Shown here in pieces: positions 1 through 8,822 of a stretch of DNA of 64,000 nucleotides. Both the position numbers and the translations under genes were made by a program. The notes below the pieces were generated by a model that did no database searches, was not told the origin of the DNA, and saw nothing but the letters and a program-made list of their open reading frames with translations. Position 1 is the first letter of the stretch. The number at the start of each line of letters is the position of its first letter. Source of the DNA: Actinoallomurus sp963736325 (GTDB lineage: Bacteria; Actinomycetota; Actinomycetes; Streptosporangiales; Streptosporangiaceae); the NCBI GenBank assembly GCA_963736325.1, contig CAVTOG010000018.1, forward strand, positions 54,104 to 118,103, given 5' to 3'.

Positions 1-645
1 TACGCGCTGCCCGTCGGCGGCGTCGGCGCGTTCACCGCCCGGTGGGGTCCCGTCTCGCGGCTGCGCGCGGTGTGCGGCACCGACATCGTGCGCAACGACC
101 CGTGCAGCACCGACACGGCCGAAGCGGTCGTACGGCGCGGAGTCGTGACCTGGGTCGGCGACGGCGTGGGCGCGGGGCAGATCCCGCCGGACACGACCGT
201 GCTGACCGGCCGCGAGGCGGGCGCGGACGCCCTGCGCGGCCTGCGGACGGGTGACCACGTACGGATCACGTACCACCTGAACGGACCGGACCACCTGCAC
301 TTCGCGGTGGGCGGCTTCCCGATCCTGCGCGACGGCGCGCCGCCGGACGGCCTCGACCCGATGACCCTCGCGGCCCGTACGGGCGCCGGGGTGAGCCGGA
401 ACGGCCGGCACATGTTCCTTGCGGTCGTGGACAGCGGCGCCGCGAGCGCCGGAATGACCGTGACGGAGCTGTCCAGGCTGTTCACCTTCGTCGGCGCGGA
501 CGACGCGGTCGACCTGGACGGAGGCGGGTCGACCACGCTCGCCCTGCGCCTGCCCGGCGAGCCCGCGGCGACCGTGCGGAACGTGGTGTCCGGCTCGGCG
601 GAACGCGCCGTCGCGAACGGCATCGGCGTGTTCGAGCGGCCATGA
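1..645 (+). CDS. phosphodiester glycosidase family protein (NAGPA domain), 5' end outside window
   Basis: Partial CDS, open from base 1 in frame 1, ending at TGA 643-645, so 214 residues of the C-terminal part are visible. The region GVSRNGRHMFLAVVDSG, followed by a TVTELS helix and DAVDLDGGGSTTLA, is the signature of the NAGPA/DUF2233 phosphodiester glycosidase fold (known for the uncovering enzyme family). The conserved DLDGGGST loop is intact. Bacterial members are usually exported and act on cell-wall or exopolysaccharide phosphodiesters, but the substrate cannot be read here. The signal peptide, if any, lies upstream of the window. The downstream MFS gene begins 92 bp later on the same strand. 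Confidence 0.85.
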   Translation, partial: YALPVGGVGAFTARWGPVSRLRAVCGTDIVRNDPCSTDTAEAVVRRGVVTWVGDGVGAGQIPPDTTVLTGREAGADALRGLRTGDHVRITYHLNGPDHLHFAVGGFPILRDGAPPDGLDPMTLAARTGAGVSRNGRHMFLAVVDSGAASAGMTVTELSRLFTFVGADDAVDLDGGGSTTLALRLPGEPAATVRNVVSGSAERAVANGIGVFERP

Positions 646-737
646 CGCGCGCCCGCTGACATGAGCGCCGATCGATTCGGTGCCGTTTTCGTGGGTACGG
701 GGTGTCACTGGGAGCGACAACCTCGAAGAGGTCCACC

Positions 738-2012
738 ATGGGCATCCCCCTGCTCAGCGACATTCGCGACCAGGCCTCCGGCCTGACACGCGACCAGCGC
801 AACGCGTTCCTCGCCGCCCTTCTCGGCTGGGCCATGGACGCGTTCGACTACTTCCTCCTCGTATTCGTGATCACCGAGATCGCGAAGGAATTCGGGACGT
901 CGGCGGAGAAGGTCGCCGTCGCCACCACGCTGACGCTCATCGCACGTCCGCTCGGCGCGTACCTGTTCGGCGTCTGGGCGGACAAGGTCGGCCGGCGGAT
1001 CCCGCTGATGGTCGACGTGTTGTTCTACTCGGCCGTCGAAGTGGTGTCGGGGTTCTCGACCTCGCTCACGATGCTGCTTGTGCTGCGATTCCTGTACGGC
1101 CTGGGCATGGGCGGCGAGTGGGGGCTCGGCGCCTCTCTGGCCATGGAGAAGATCCCGGTCGAGAAACGTGGTTTCTACTCCGGACTGCTCCAGGCCGGCT
1201 ACTCCTTCGGCTACCTGGTGGCGGCCATCGCCTACTTCGTGATCACGCCGATCTTCGGCTGGCGCGGGCTGTTCGTCTTCGGCGCGGCCCCGGCGCTCCT
1301 CGCGCTGTACGTCCGGTACAAGGTGGGCGAGTCCGAGGCGTGGATCCGCACCAAGGAACACCTGAAGGTGACGCATACACCGCTGCGCAAGGTCTTCTTC
1401 GACCGCAAGGTGCTCCTGCGGTTCGTCTACCTCGTGCTGCTCATGGCCGCGTTCAACTTCATGTCCCACGGCACGCAGGACGTGTACCCGACCTTCCTGA
1501 AGAAAGGCCTCGGCCACTCCCCGCACTACGCCGTCGGCATCGCGGTGATCTACAACATCGGCGCGATCCTCGGCGGCGTGCTGATCGGCGCGCTGTCCCA
1601 GCGCTTCGGCCGCCGCCGCGCCATCGCCGGCGCCGCGTTCCTCGCCCTGCTCGTCGTCCCGCTGTTCGCCTACTCCAAGGGCACCGCGATGCTGGCGATC
1701 AGCGCGTTCGTCATGCAGTTCTTCGTCCAGGGCGCCTGGGGCGTGATCCCCGCCCACCTCACCGAGATGTCACCGGACGCGATCCGCGGCTTCTACCCGG
1801 GCGTGACCTACCAGCTGGGGAACCTGCTGGCCGCGATCAACCTGCCGCTCCAGGAACGCCTGGCGGACGGACACGGCTACTCCACCGCCTTCGCGGTCGT
1901 AATCGCCCCGACGCTCGTGGCGGTGATCCTCCTGACTGCGTTCGGCCGTGAGGCCCACAGCGTGGAGTTCGGCCGAGATCCGGTGGCAGCACCCGAAACG
2001 GCCGGCCGCTAG
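738..2012 (+). CDS. MFS transporter, carboxylate/sialate-type
   Basis: 424-residue major facilitator protein. I chose ATG 738 because a purine-rich GAAGAGG lies 7 bases upstream; an in-frame GTG at 702 has no such support. The start of TM1 (GWAMDAFDYFLLVF) carries the D-x-FD motif of the lactate/sialic acid/shikimate transporter group. The loop GVWADKVGRR is MFS motif A, and GMGGEWGLGASL matches the R/G-x-G-GE-W-G motif of the same group. About twelve hydrophobic segments can be traced. Substrates in this group are small carboxylates; the exact one is not deducible. Its 3' end abuts a degenerate region at 2013-2550, so a former regulator of this gene may have been lost there. Confidence 0.85.
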   Translation: MGIPLLSDIRDQASGLTRDQRNAFLAALLGWAMDAFDYFLLVFVITEIAKEFGTSAEKVAVATTLTLIARPLGAYLFGVWADKVGRRIPLMVDVLFYSAVEVVSGFSTSLTMLLVLRFLYGLGMGGEWGLGASLAMEKIPVEKRGFYSGLLQAGYSFGYLVAAIAYFVITPIFGWRGLFVFGAAPALLALYVRYKVGESEAWIRTKEHLKVTHTPLRKVFFDRKVLLRFVYLVLLMAAFNFMSHGTQDVYPTFLKKGLGHSPHYAVGIAVIYNIGAILGGVLIGALSQRFGRRRAIAGAAFLALLVVPLFAYSKGTAMLAISAFVMQFFVQGAWGVIPAHLTEMSPDAIRGFYPGVTYQLGNLLAAINLPLQERLADGHGYSTAFAVVIAPTLVAVILLTAFGREAHSVEFGRDPVAAPETAGR

Positions 2013-2040
2013 GTCTGAAGGCGGGCTTGGACCTGGGCGA

Positions 2041-2140
2041 TCAGAGGAGCCAGGTGGCGGCTCGCGCGGCGCGGTCGCCGTCACGGTCGCCGATCGCGGC
2101 GAGCAGTTCCTCGTGCTCTTGTGTGCCGACGTCCGACAGC
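2041..2140 (-). pseudogene. C-terminal stump of a GntR/FCD-family regulator
   Basis: The minus strand ending at TGA 2041-2043 reads EHEELLAAIGDRDGDRAARA, the typical last helix of FCD-domain GntR regulators (E-H-x-x-L-L-x-A-I-x-x-R-D-x-x-x-A). Nothing upstream in this frame resembles the rest of an FCD or winged-helix domain, so only about 30 codons survive. It lies 29 bp from the end of the MFS transporter, in the usual place for a carboxylate-responsive local regulator. Assignment rests on one short motif. Confidence 0.5.
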
Positions 2141-2155
2141 TCCGGATCCGCGGTC

Positions 2156-2250
2156 GCCCGCCTCGGCCTTGGCCAGATCGTCCTCTCTCCCCTGGCACAG
2201 GGCACTCTCACCGGCAAGTACCTGCCCGGACAGCGACCGCCGTCCGAGAG
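2156..2250 (+). pseudogene. aldo/keto reductase fragment
   Basis: In the frame of base 2162 the plus strand reads GLGQIVLSPLAQGTLTGKYL followed by PGQRPP. This is the strand 7/helix 7 segment of the YajO/Kv-beta class of aldo/keto reductases (SPLAQGxLTGKY is diagnostic). No catalytic Tyr/Lys tetrad or flanking domain is present, so this is an internal stump of about 30 codons. It sits immediately next to the GntR stump in the opposite orientation; together they mark a deletion or rearrangement joint near 2145-2158. Confidence 0.6.
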
Positions 2251-2550
2251 GCAGGGTTCAGCGCGCTCCGACCATGTGCCCGGCGGCCGGGCGGTGAACG
2301 CCGCCGGGGAATCTGTCACCGGGCGTATGCCGAGCACTATCCGCAGGTCGGCCGAGTGAGGGTTCGGCGAGGGGTGGCCTAGAGTGTGCGGGCGGGATTC
2401 GCTGGAGTACCCGTCGGTGCCACGCCTCGGCCGGCGTCGTGTTCCGGCGGAGCACGCGTACGGCGCGTCACCCCCCGGCCAGGCCATTCGCCATATCCAC
2501 CGGCTGCGTGAACAATCGACGAGATGTGTCTGCGGACGCCGAGGAGAACG
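2251..2550. other. intergenic sequence before glgX, no gene seen
   Basis: About 300 bases without recognisable coding similarity on either strand. It follows the two gene stumps and contains the promoter and leader of glgX by position; no clear -35/-10 pair could be assigned. The GAGGAG at 2541-2546 is the ribosome binding site for glgX. Confidence 0.5.
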
Positions 2551-4645
<2,095 letters not shown>

Positions 4646-4659
<14 letters not shown>

Positions 4660-5056
4660 CGGTGATGGCGGTGAGCAGCACCAGCACGAACGTCAGGAGC
4701 GCCACGGCGCCGTGGGCGACGACCGCGACGGCAGGGAAGGCCTGTTCGCCGCCGCGCGCGTGCTTGCCGGCCTGCCCCGGGAGCCACCGGGTGAGCAGGA
4801 CGAACCCCAGGAACGCCACGAGCACGAGCGTTCCGAACGCGCTCCAGGCGTAGACCTCTCGGGCGGTCAGCAGGAAGGCCACCCAGGTGCCGAGGGCCAG
4901 GATGGCGAGCGCGGGATGCCCGATCACCAGCACGGCGGGGAACCTCGTCACCTTCGTTCCCTGCCGCCGCAGCCCTCCGTTGGAAAGCCAGCCGGCGAAC
5001 AGCCGTAACCCTCCGGCGGCCGTCAGGACCCACATGACCAACGCGGCGATCTTCAC
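4646..5056 (-). CDS. small four-helix membrane protein, unknown function
   Basis: 136-residue hydrophobic protein starting at GTG 5056 with AAGGAG five bases upstream. Four membrane segments can be traced: about residues 3-22, 41-62, 68-88 and 108-132. The hydrophilic link QAGKHARGGEQAF lies between helices 3 and 4. I recognise no family beyond a generic actinobacterial integral membrane protein. It is convergent with glgX and overlaps its end by 14 bp, which argues that both ends are real. Function unknown. Confidence 0.7.
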
Positions 5057-5170
5057 GGGTCTCCTTCCCAGTGCGTGGCCTTAAGTCTTCCCGGAAAACC
5101 GGGATTTGATAAGCGGAACGCACCGATCCCGTCGCAATCCGCTACGACGCACTATGAAACCCTGGACCTC

Positions 5171-5881
5171 ATGATCCGACTCGAACCCGCCGGCACCGTC
5201 GATCTCGCCGAGGCGTACGCCTATCCGGGCACCGTGCCGTGGCTGCGGGCCAACATGGTGTCCACCGCGGACGGCGCGGCCGCGCATGAGGGGCTGACCA
5301 GGAAACTGGGCGGGCCGGCCGACCGGCGGCTGCTGTCCACCCTGCGCGCCCTGGCCGACGTCGTGATCGCCGGGGCCGGCACGACCCGCGCCGAGGGCTA
5401 CGGCCCGGTCCTGCCCCGCCCCTGGTGGGACGCCCTGCGGGAGGGCCGTACGCCCGCGCCGCCGCTGGCGGTCGTGTCCCGCTCCCTCGAACTCGACTTC
5501 GAGGCACCGCTCTTCACCGAGGCGCTCGCCCGCACGATCGTGATCACCTGCGACGCGGCCCCGAAGGACCGGCTCGAACGCTGCGAGCGGCACGCGGACG
5601 TCATCGTCGCCGGCGAGGAGTCCGTGGACCTCGGAGCGGCTGTGGACGCCCTGACCGCCCGCGGCCTCGTACGCCAGCTCACCGAGGGCGGCCCCCGCCT
5701 GCTCGCCGACATCGCCGCCGCGGGCCGCCTCGACGAACTCTGCCTCACCGTGAGCCCGCAGATCACCGCGGGGAGCGCGGCGCGCATCCTGAACGGCGCC
5801 GGCATCGAGCCGCTCCCCTTGCGTCTCGGCCACGTGCTGGAGGACGAGGACTTCCTGTTCCTCCGCTATGTACGGCGTTGA
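5171..5881 (+). CDS. pyrimidine reductase family protein (RibD C-terminal domain)
   Basis: 236-residue stand-alone RibD_C/dihydrofolate-reductase-fold protein. Start at ATG 5171 gives the usual length; the open frame extends upstream to 5075 without family similarity. Family features are NMVSTADGAAA (substrate loop), DVVIAGAGTTRAEGYGP, and VRQLTEGGPRLLADIAAAGR followed by DELCLTVSP, all conserved in this actinobacterial branch. NADPH-dependent reduction of a pyrimidine or pterin-like ring is likely. Whether it takes part in riboflavin, F420 or another pathway cannot be decided, as no rib genes lie nearby. Confidence 0.8.
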   Translation: MIRLEPAGTVDLAEAYAYPGTVPWLRANMVSTADGAAAHEGLTRKLGGPADRRLLSTLRALADVVIAGAGTTRAEGYGPVLPRPWWDALREGRTPAPPLAVVSRSLELDFEAPLFTEALARTIVITCDAAPKDRLERCERHADVIVAGEESVDLGAAVDALTARGLVRQLTEGGPRLLADIAAAGRLDELCLTVSPQITAGSAARILNGAGIEPLPLRLGHVLEDEDFLFLRYVRR

Positions 5882-5968
5882 GGGCCCGCGGCTCCGGAGG
5901 GTGGGCCTCCGGGCATACTGAACGGGAGCGGGAGCAGGTCCCGCACCAGGTAGGTGAGGAGCCGAGTC

Positions 5969-6079
5969 ATGGATCTCCCGGTGAACCCGCCACTCGGCCC
6001 GATGCTGGCCGAGGCGGTCAAGGAACTGCCCCGCGGAGACCTGCTCTATGAGCCCAAGTGGGACGGGTTCCTTCACTGA
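5969..6079 (+). pseudogene. ligC: host LigC-type DNA ligase, 5' fragment (codons 1-34)
   Basis: ATG 5969 with GGTGAGGAG upstream opens a ligase matching LigC-type ATP-dependent DNA ligases. The protein runs 34 codons to Phe34 in EPKWDGF, then reads Leu-His-stop in inserted DNA. Lys30 is the adenylated lysine of motif I (KxDG). The rest of the gene resumes, without loss of a codon, at 10858. So the gene is interrupted exactly between codons 34 and 35 by the 4.8-kb element. The remaining peptide cannot be functional. The first 34 codons are nearly superimposable on the ligase carried by the element (MxLPVxPPxxPMLAxAVK). Confidence 0.93.
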
Positions 6080-6082
6080 ACT
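6072..6082 (+). repeat. left terminal inverted repeat of the element
   Basis: TTCACTGAACT, one or two bases inside the left junction, pairs with the right-end copy in inverted orientation with one mismatch in 11. It could be a recombinase binding arm. Confidence 0.55.
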
Positions 6083-6133
6083 CGCAAGCGGTTCCGTGAA
6101 TCTGGTTTCTGCCGTGGTGAGGGTGTGGGGTTT

Positions 6134-6640
6134 TCAGGTCACGGTGGGGCTGCGGCGTTCGATGAAGGTGACGTCGCGCCAGCGGCCGTGGTGGTGGCCG
6201 ATGCGTTCGCGGGTGCCGATGGTTCGGAAGCCGACTCGTTGGTGGAGGGCGAGGCTGGCGGTGTTTTCGGGGAAGATGCCGGATTGGATAGTCCAGATGC
6301 CGGCGGCTTCGGTTGAGGTGATGAGGGCCTGGAGGAGCGCGAGGCCGATGCCGCGGCCGCGGGCGTTGGGGTGGACGTAGACGGAGTGTTCGACGACGCC
6401 GGCGTAGGCGCAGCGGTCTGAGACGGGCACTGCGGCGGCCCATCCAAGGACGTGGCCGTTGTCGTTGAGAGCGACGTGTCGGTGGTCGGGCAGGCGGGTG
6501 GTGTCGAAGGTGTTCCAGGTCGGGGTGGCGGTTTCGAAGGTGGCGTCGCCTTCGTCGATGCCGAGCTGGTAGATGCGCAGGACCTGGTCGGCGTGTTCGG
6601 GGCGCATCCCGGTGATGTGGATGTGGGGGCCGATGGTCAT
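6134..6640 (-). CDS. arsN1: ArsN1-type N-acetyltransferase
   Basis: 168-residue GNAT protein of the phosphinothricin acetyltransferase branch; in ars operons this branch is ArsN1, which acetylates the amino group of the organoarsenical arsinothricin. Family marks are MRPEHADQVLRIYQLGIDEG, the TFET motif typical of PAT/ArsN proteins, the acetyl-CoA loop VHPNARGRGIG, and the C-terminal GFRTIGTRERIG-H-HHGRW. Its ATG overlaps the arsC stop (ATGA), so the two are translationally coupled. It is the last gene before the left end of the element. Operon context (arsR, arsC, arsI) supports ArsN1 over a generic antibiotic acetyltransferase. Confidence 0.82.
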   Translation of the reverse strand: MTIGPHIHITGMRPEHADQVLRIYQLGIDEGDATFETATPTWNTFDTTRLPDHRHVALNDNGHVLGWAAAVPVSDRCAYAGVVEHSVYVHPNARGRGIGLALLQALITSTEAAGIWTIQSGIFPENTASLALHQRVGFRTIGTRERIGHHHGRWRDVTFIERRSPTVT

Positions 6641-7056
6641 GTGGGGGTCTCGATGCCCAGGTCGGTGAGCAGGCCGCGGATGCGTCGCTGGATTTCGTCG
6701 CGGATGGGGCGGATGGCTTCGATGCCTTGTCCTGCGGGGTCGTCCAAGGTCCAGTCCAGGTAGCGTTTGCCGGGGAAGATGGGGCAGGCGTCCCCGCAGC
6801 CCATGGTGATCACGACGTCGGAGGATTTCACCGTGTCAGTGGTCAGCACTTTGGGGGTCTGGGCGGAGATGTCGATGCCGATTTCCTTCATCGCCTCGAC
6901 CACGGCGGGGTTCACGGTCTCGGCCGGAGCCGAGCCGGCAGAGCGGACCTCAACGGGTCCGGCGGCCAGGTGGGTGAGGAACGCTGCGGCCATCTGAGAG
7001 CGGCCGGCGTTGTGGACGCAGACGAACAACACGGACGGGGTGTTGGCGGCGCTCAC
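6637..7056 (-). CDS. arsC: arsenate reductase, low-molecular-weight phosphatase type
   Basis: 139-residue LMW-PTPase-fold arsenate reductase that turns arsenate into arsenite. The P-loop CVHNAGRS holds nucleophile Cys13 (C-x5-R). The resolving pair Cys87 and Cys91 is in GCGDACP, as in thioredoxin- or mycothiol-linked actinobacterial ArsC; the electron donor is not decidable from sequence. GTG 7056 overlaps the stop of the aquaporin gene (GTGA) and has AGGAGG just upstream; the gene's own stop overlaps arsN1. Its product arsenite would leave the cell through the neighbouring aquaporin channel, as no ArsB or Acr3 pump is present. Confidence 0.92.
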   Translation of the reverse strand: MSAANTPSVLFVCVHNAGRSQMAAAFLTHLAAGPVEVRSAGSAPAETVNPAVVEAMKEIGIDISAQTPKVLTTDTVKSSDVVITMGCGDACPIFPGKRYLDWTLDDPAGQGIEAIRPIRDEIQRRIRGLLTDLGIETPT

Positions 7057-7820
7057 GAACCCTCCTGAGCGTTCAGTGATCGGGGGTTGAGGTGAGCCTC
7101 GCTCCGGGAGGAGCGGGCGTCGTTGGTGGCGTGCTGGGGTCGGCCGAACAGCACGGTGACCAAGGCGAGACCGATGGCCGCGCCGGCGAGCTGAGCGGTG
7201 ATGAAGGGCGGCACCGAGCCGGGCGCGATGCCGGTGAAGGTGTCGGTGAACGCCCGGCCGATGGTGACCGCCGGGTTGGCGAAGCTCGTGCTGCTGGTGA
7301 ACCAGTAGGCGGCTCCAATGTAGGAGGCGACCGCGGCCGGGGTCAGGCGTGCGTGGCCGACCCGCTCGAGTCCGAAGATCAACAAGATCAGGCCGGTGGT
7401 CGCAACGAGCTCACCGAGCCATAGGTGGCTGGCGTGGCGGTCATGGGTGGAAAGGCGGGTGAGGGGGCGGGCGAACATCGCGTTGGCCAGGACCGCTCCG
7501 CCGATGGCGCCTGCGGTCTGAGCCGGGATGTAAGCCGCGGCCTCGCGCAGGCTCAGGCCGGCTCCGTTATGACGGCGGCCGGTCCAGCAGGCCGCCAGTG
7601 TGACGGCCGGGTTGAGGTGGGCGCCGGAGACTGGGCCGAGCAACGCGATCAGGACGCCGAGACCGAACACGGTGGCCAGCGCGTTGGCCAGCAGCGCGAG
7701 CGCGATGTCACCGGTCAGCTGTGCGGCCTGGATCCCCGACCCCACCACGACCGTCACCAGGGCGGCCGTCCCGGTCAGCTCGGCAACCGCCCGGCGACCG
7801 AGCGGCGCGGACGGCATCAC
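7053..7820 (-). CDS. aquaporin-family channel of the ars operon (AqpS-like)
   Basis: 255-residue MIP-family channel with six membrane spans and both half-helix motifs, GAHLNPAVT in the first half and SFANPAVT in the second. In rhizobial and actinobacterial ars operons such a channel (AqpS) stands in for an ArsB pump and lets arsenite or methylated arsenicals flow out down their gradient. GTG 7820 overlaps the arsR stop, and the stop overlaps the arsC GTG, giving one tightly coupled arsR-aqp-arsC-arsN1 transcript. The position confirms the role; sequence alone would also fit an aquaglyceroporin or water channel. The C-terminal tail is hydrophilic and variable. Confidence 0.88.
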   Translation of the reverse strand: MMPSAPLGRRAVAELTGTAALVTVVVGSGIQAAQLTGDIALALLANALATVFGLGVLIALLGPVSGAHLNPAVTLAACWTGRRHNGAGLSLREAAAYIPAQTAGAIGGAVLANAMFARPLTRLSTHDRHASHLWLGELVATTGLILLIFGLERVGHARLTPAAVASYIGAAYWFTSSTSFANPAVTIGRAFTDTFTGIAPGSVPPFITAQLAGAAIGLALVTVLFGRPQHATNDARSSRSEAHLNPRSLNAQEGS

Positions 7821-8179
7821 GGCTTGTCACCTGTGGTGGCCGGTGGCTGCAGCAGCGAGGACAGGCGGGCCAGGGCCGCGGGCCTGACCCAGTAGTAGAC
7901 CCACGTCCCGCGCCGTTCGCAGTCGACCAGACCGGCCTCGCGCAGCACCTTCAGGTGGTGGGAGATGGTCGGCTGGGAGACCTCGAACGGGCCGGTCAGC
8001 TCACACACGCATGCCTCACCACCGGCGTGGGAGGCGATCAGTGACAGCACCCGGAGCCGGACCGGGTCGGCCAGGGCCTTGAACATCACGGCCAGGTCGA
8101 CGGCGTCGTCGGGTCCGAGGGGTTGCCGGACTATCGGTGAACAGCACGCCGTCTGGTCCAGCACCGGCAAGTTCTGCAT
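7817..8179 (-). CDS. arsR: ArsR-family metalloregulator
   Basis: 120-residue winged-helix repressor. ATG 8179 is chosen: the open frame extends to 8242, but the extra residues are unlike the family and would cover the operator. The helix-turn-helix is SQPTISHHLKVLREAGLV, with wing RRGTWVYYWV. Candidate As(III) ligands are Cys12-Cys13 in the N-terminal TACCSP and Cys57/Cys59 in ACVCEL, a layout common in actinobacterial ArsR. It represses its own operon and probably divergent arsI, and is released by arsenite. A perfect 7-bp inverted repeat overlaps its start codon. Confidence 0.92.
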   Translation of the reverse strand: MQNLPVLDQTACCSPIVRQPLGPDDAVDLAVMFKALADPVRLRVLSLIASHAGGEACVCELTGPFEVSQPTISHHLKVLREAGLVDCERRGTWVYYWVRPAALARLSSLLQPPATTGDKP

Positions 8180-8194
8180 AGACACAAGTCTATG
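8177..8194. promoter_or_regulatory. ArsR operator overlapping the arsR start
   Basis: CATAGAC-ACAA-GTCTATG is a perfect 7-bp inverted repeat with a 4-base spacer. It includes the arsR start codon and lies in the 88-bp gap between divergent arsR and arsI, the expected place for an ArsR dimer to control both. A further ATAGAC half-site occurs at 8231-8236, nearer arsI. Confidence 0.7.
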
Positions 8195-8267
8195 TTGACA
8201 GCTCTCTATGCCACATGGCAATGTCCCTGGATAGACGAACATCGATACAAGTGTGGAGGGGATTGCC

Positions 8268-8756
8268 GTGTCGCGTGTTCAACTCGCGTTGCGCGTCGCA
8301 GACCTTGAAGGCTCGATCGCCTTCTATTCCAAGCTGTTCGGCGCCGAGCCCGCCAAGCGCCGGCCGGGGTATGCGAACTTCGCCATCGCCGAGCCCCCGC
8401 TCAAGCTCGTCCTCATCGAGGGCGAGCCCGGCCGAGACACTCACCTGGACCATCTCGGTGTCGAAGTCGAGGACGGCGAGCAGGTCACCGCCGCCACCCG
8501 GCGTTTGAAGGACGCGGGCCTGGCGACCTTCGAGGAGAACGACACCTCCTGCTGTTACGCCCTGCAGGACAAGGTCTGGGTGAGCGGCCCCGGTGCCGAG
8601 CCGTGGGAGGTCTATGTCGTCAAAGCCGATGCCGACACGCTCGGCAAGAGTGCCGATGAGGCTCCTGCTTCGTGCTGTGGTGATGACCAAGCGGACTCCG
8701 GCCCCGCCGTGGAGCAGGGGGCGGCGGGTGGTGGATGCACCTGTGGTCCGAGCTGA
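8268..8756 (+). CDS. arsI: ArsI organoarsenical C-As lyase
   Basis: 162-residue vicinal-oxygen-chelate protein of the ArsI/CadI family, an Fe(II)- and O2-dependent enzyme that splits the carbon-arsenic bond of trivalent methyl or aromatic arsenicals. GTG 8268 follows GGAGGG by seven bases. The hallmark thiolate pair Cys95-Cys96 is in NDTSCCYALQDKVWV, where known ArsI proteins have it. Metal-ligand candidates are His in VQLALRV-adjacent strand 1 position, THLDHLGVEV, and Glu in EPWEVYVV. The tail carries further cysteines (SCCGDD, GCTCGPS), common in ArsI/CadI proteins. It is transcribed divergently from arsR under the shared operator. The first metal ligand is not certain: strand 1 reads VQLALRV, with Gln where many members have His. 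Confidence 0.88.
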   Translation: MSRVQLALRVADLEGSIAFYSKLFGAEPAKRRPGYANFAIAEPPLKLVLIEGEPGRDTHLDHLGVEVEDGEQVTAATRRLKDAGLATFEENDTSCCYALQDKVWVSGPGAEPWEVYVVKADADTLGKSADEAPASCCGDDQADSGPAVEQGAAGGGCTCGPS

Positions 8757-8764
8757 GTTTTGCC

Positions 8765-8804
8765 CTCGGCGGCCAGGGTCATCGTCGAGATCCTGGCCGC
8801 CGAG
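8765..8804. terminator. hairpin between convergent arsI and element ligC
   Basis: CTCGGCGGCCAGG (8765-8777) and its exact complement (8792-8804) form a 13-bp perfect stem with a 14-base loop, between the arsI stop and the ligC stop. Likely a bidirectional terminator. Confidence 0.7.
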
Positions 8805-8822
8805 CGGCCGGAAAGACAGCGT

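Noticed and set aside
6071..6100. tRNA gene as attachment site
   Set aside because: No tRNA-like fold; the target is clearly the ligase coding sequence.
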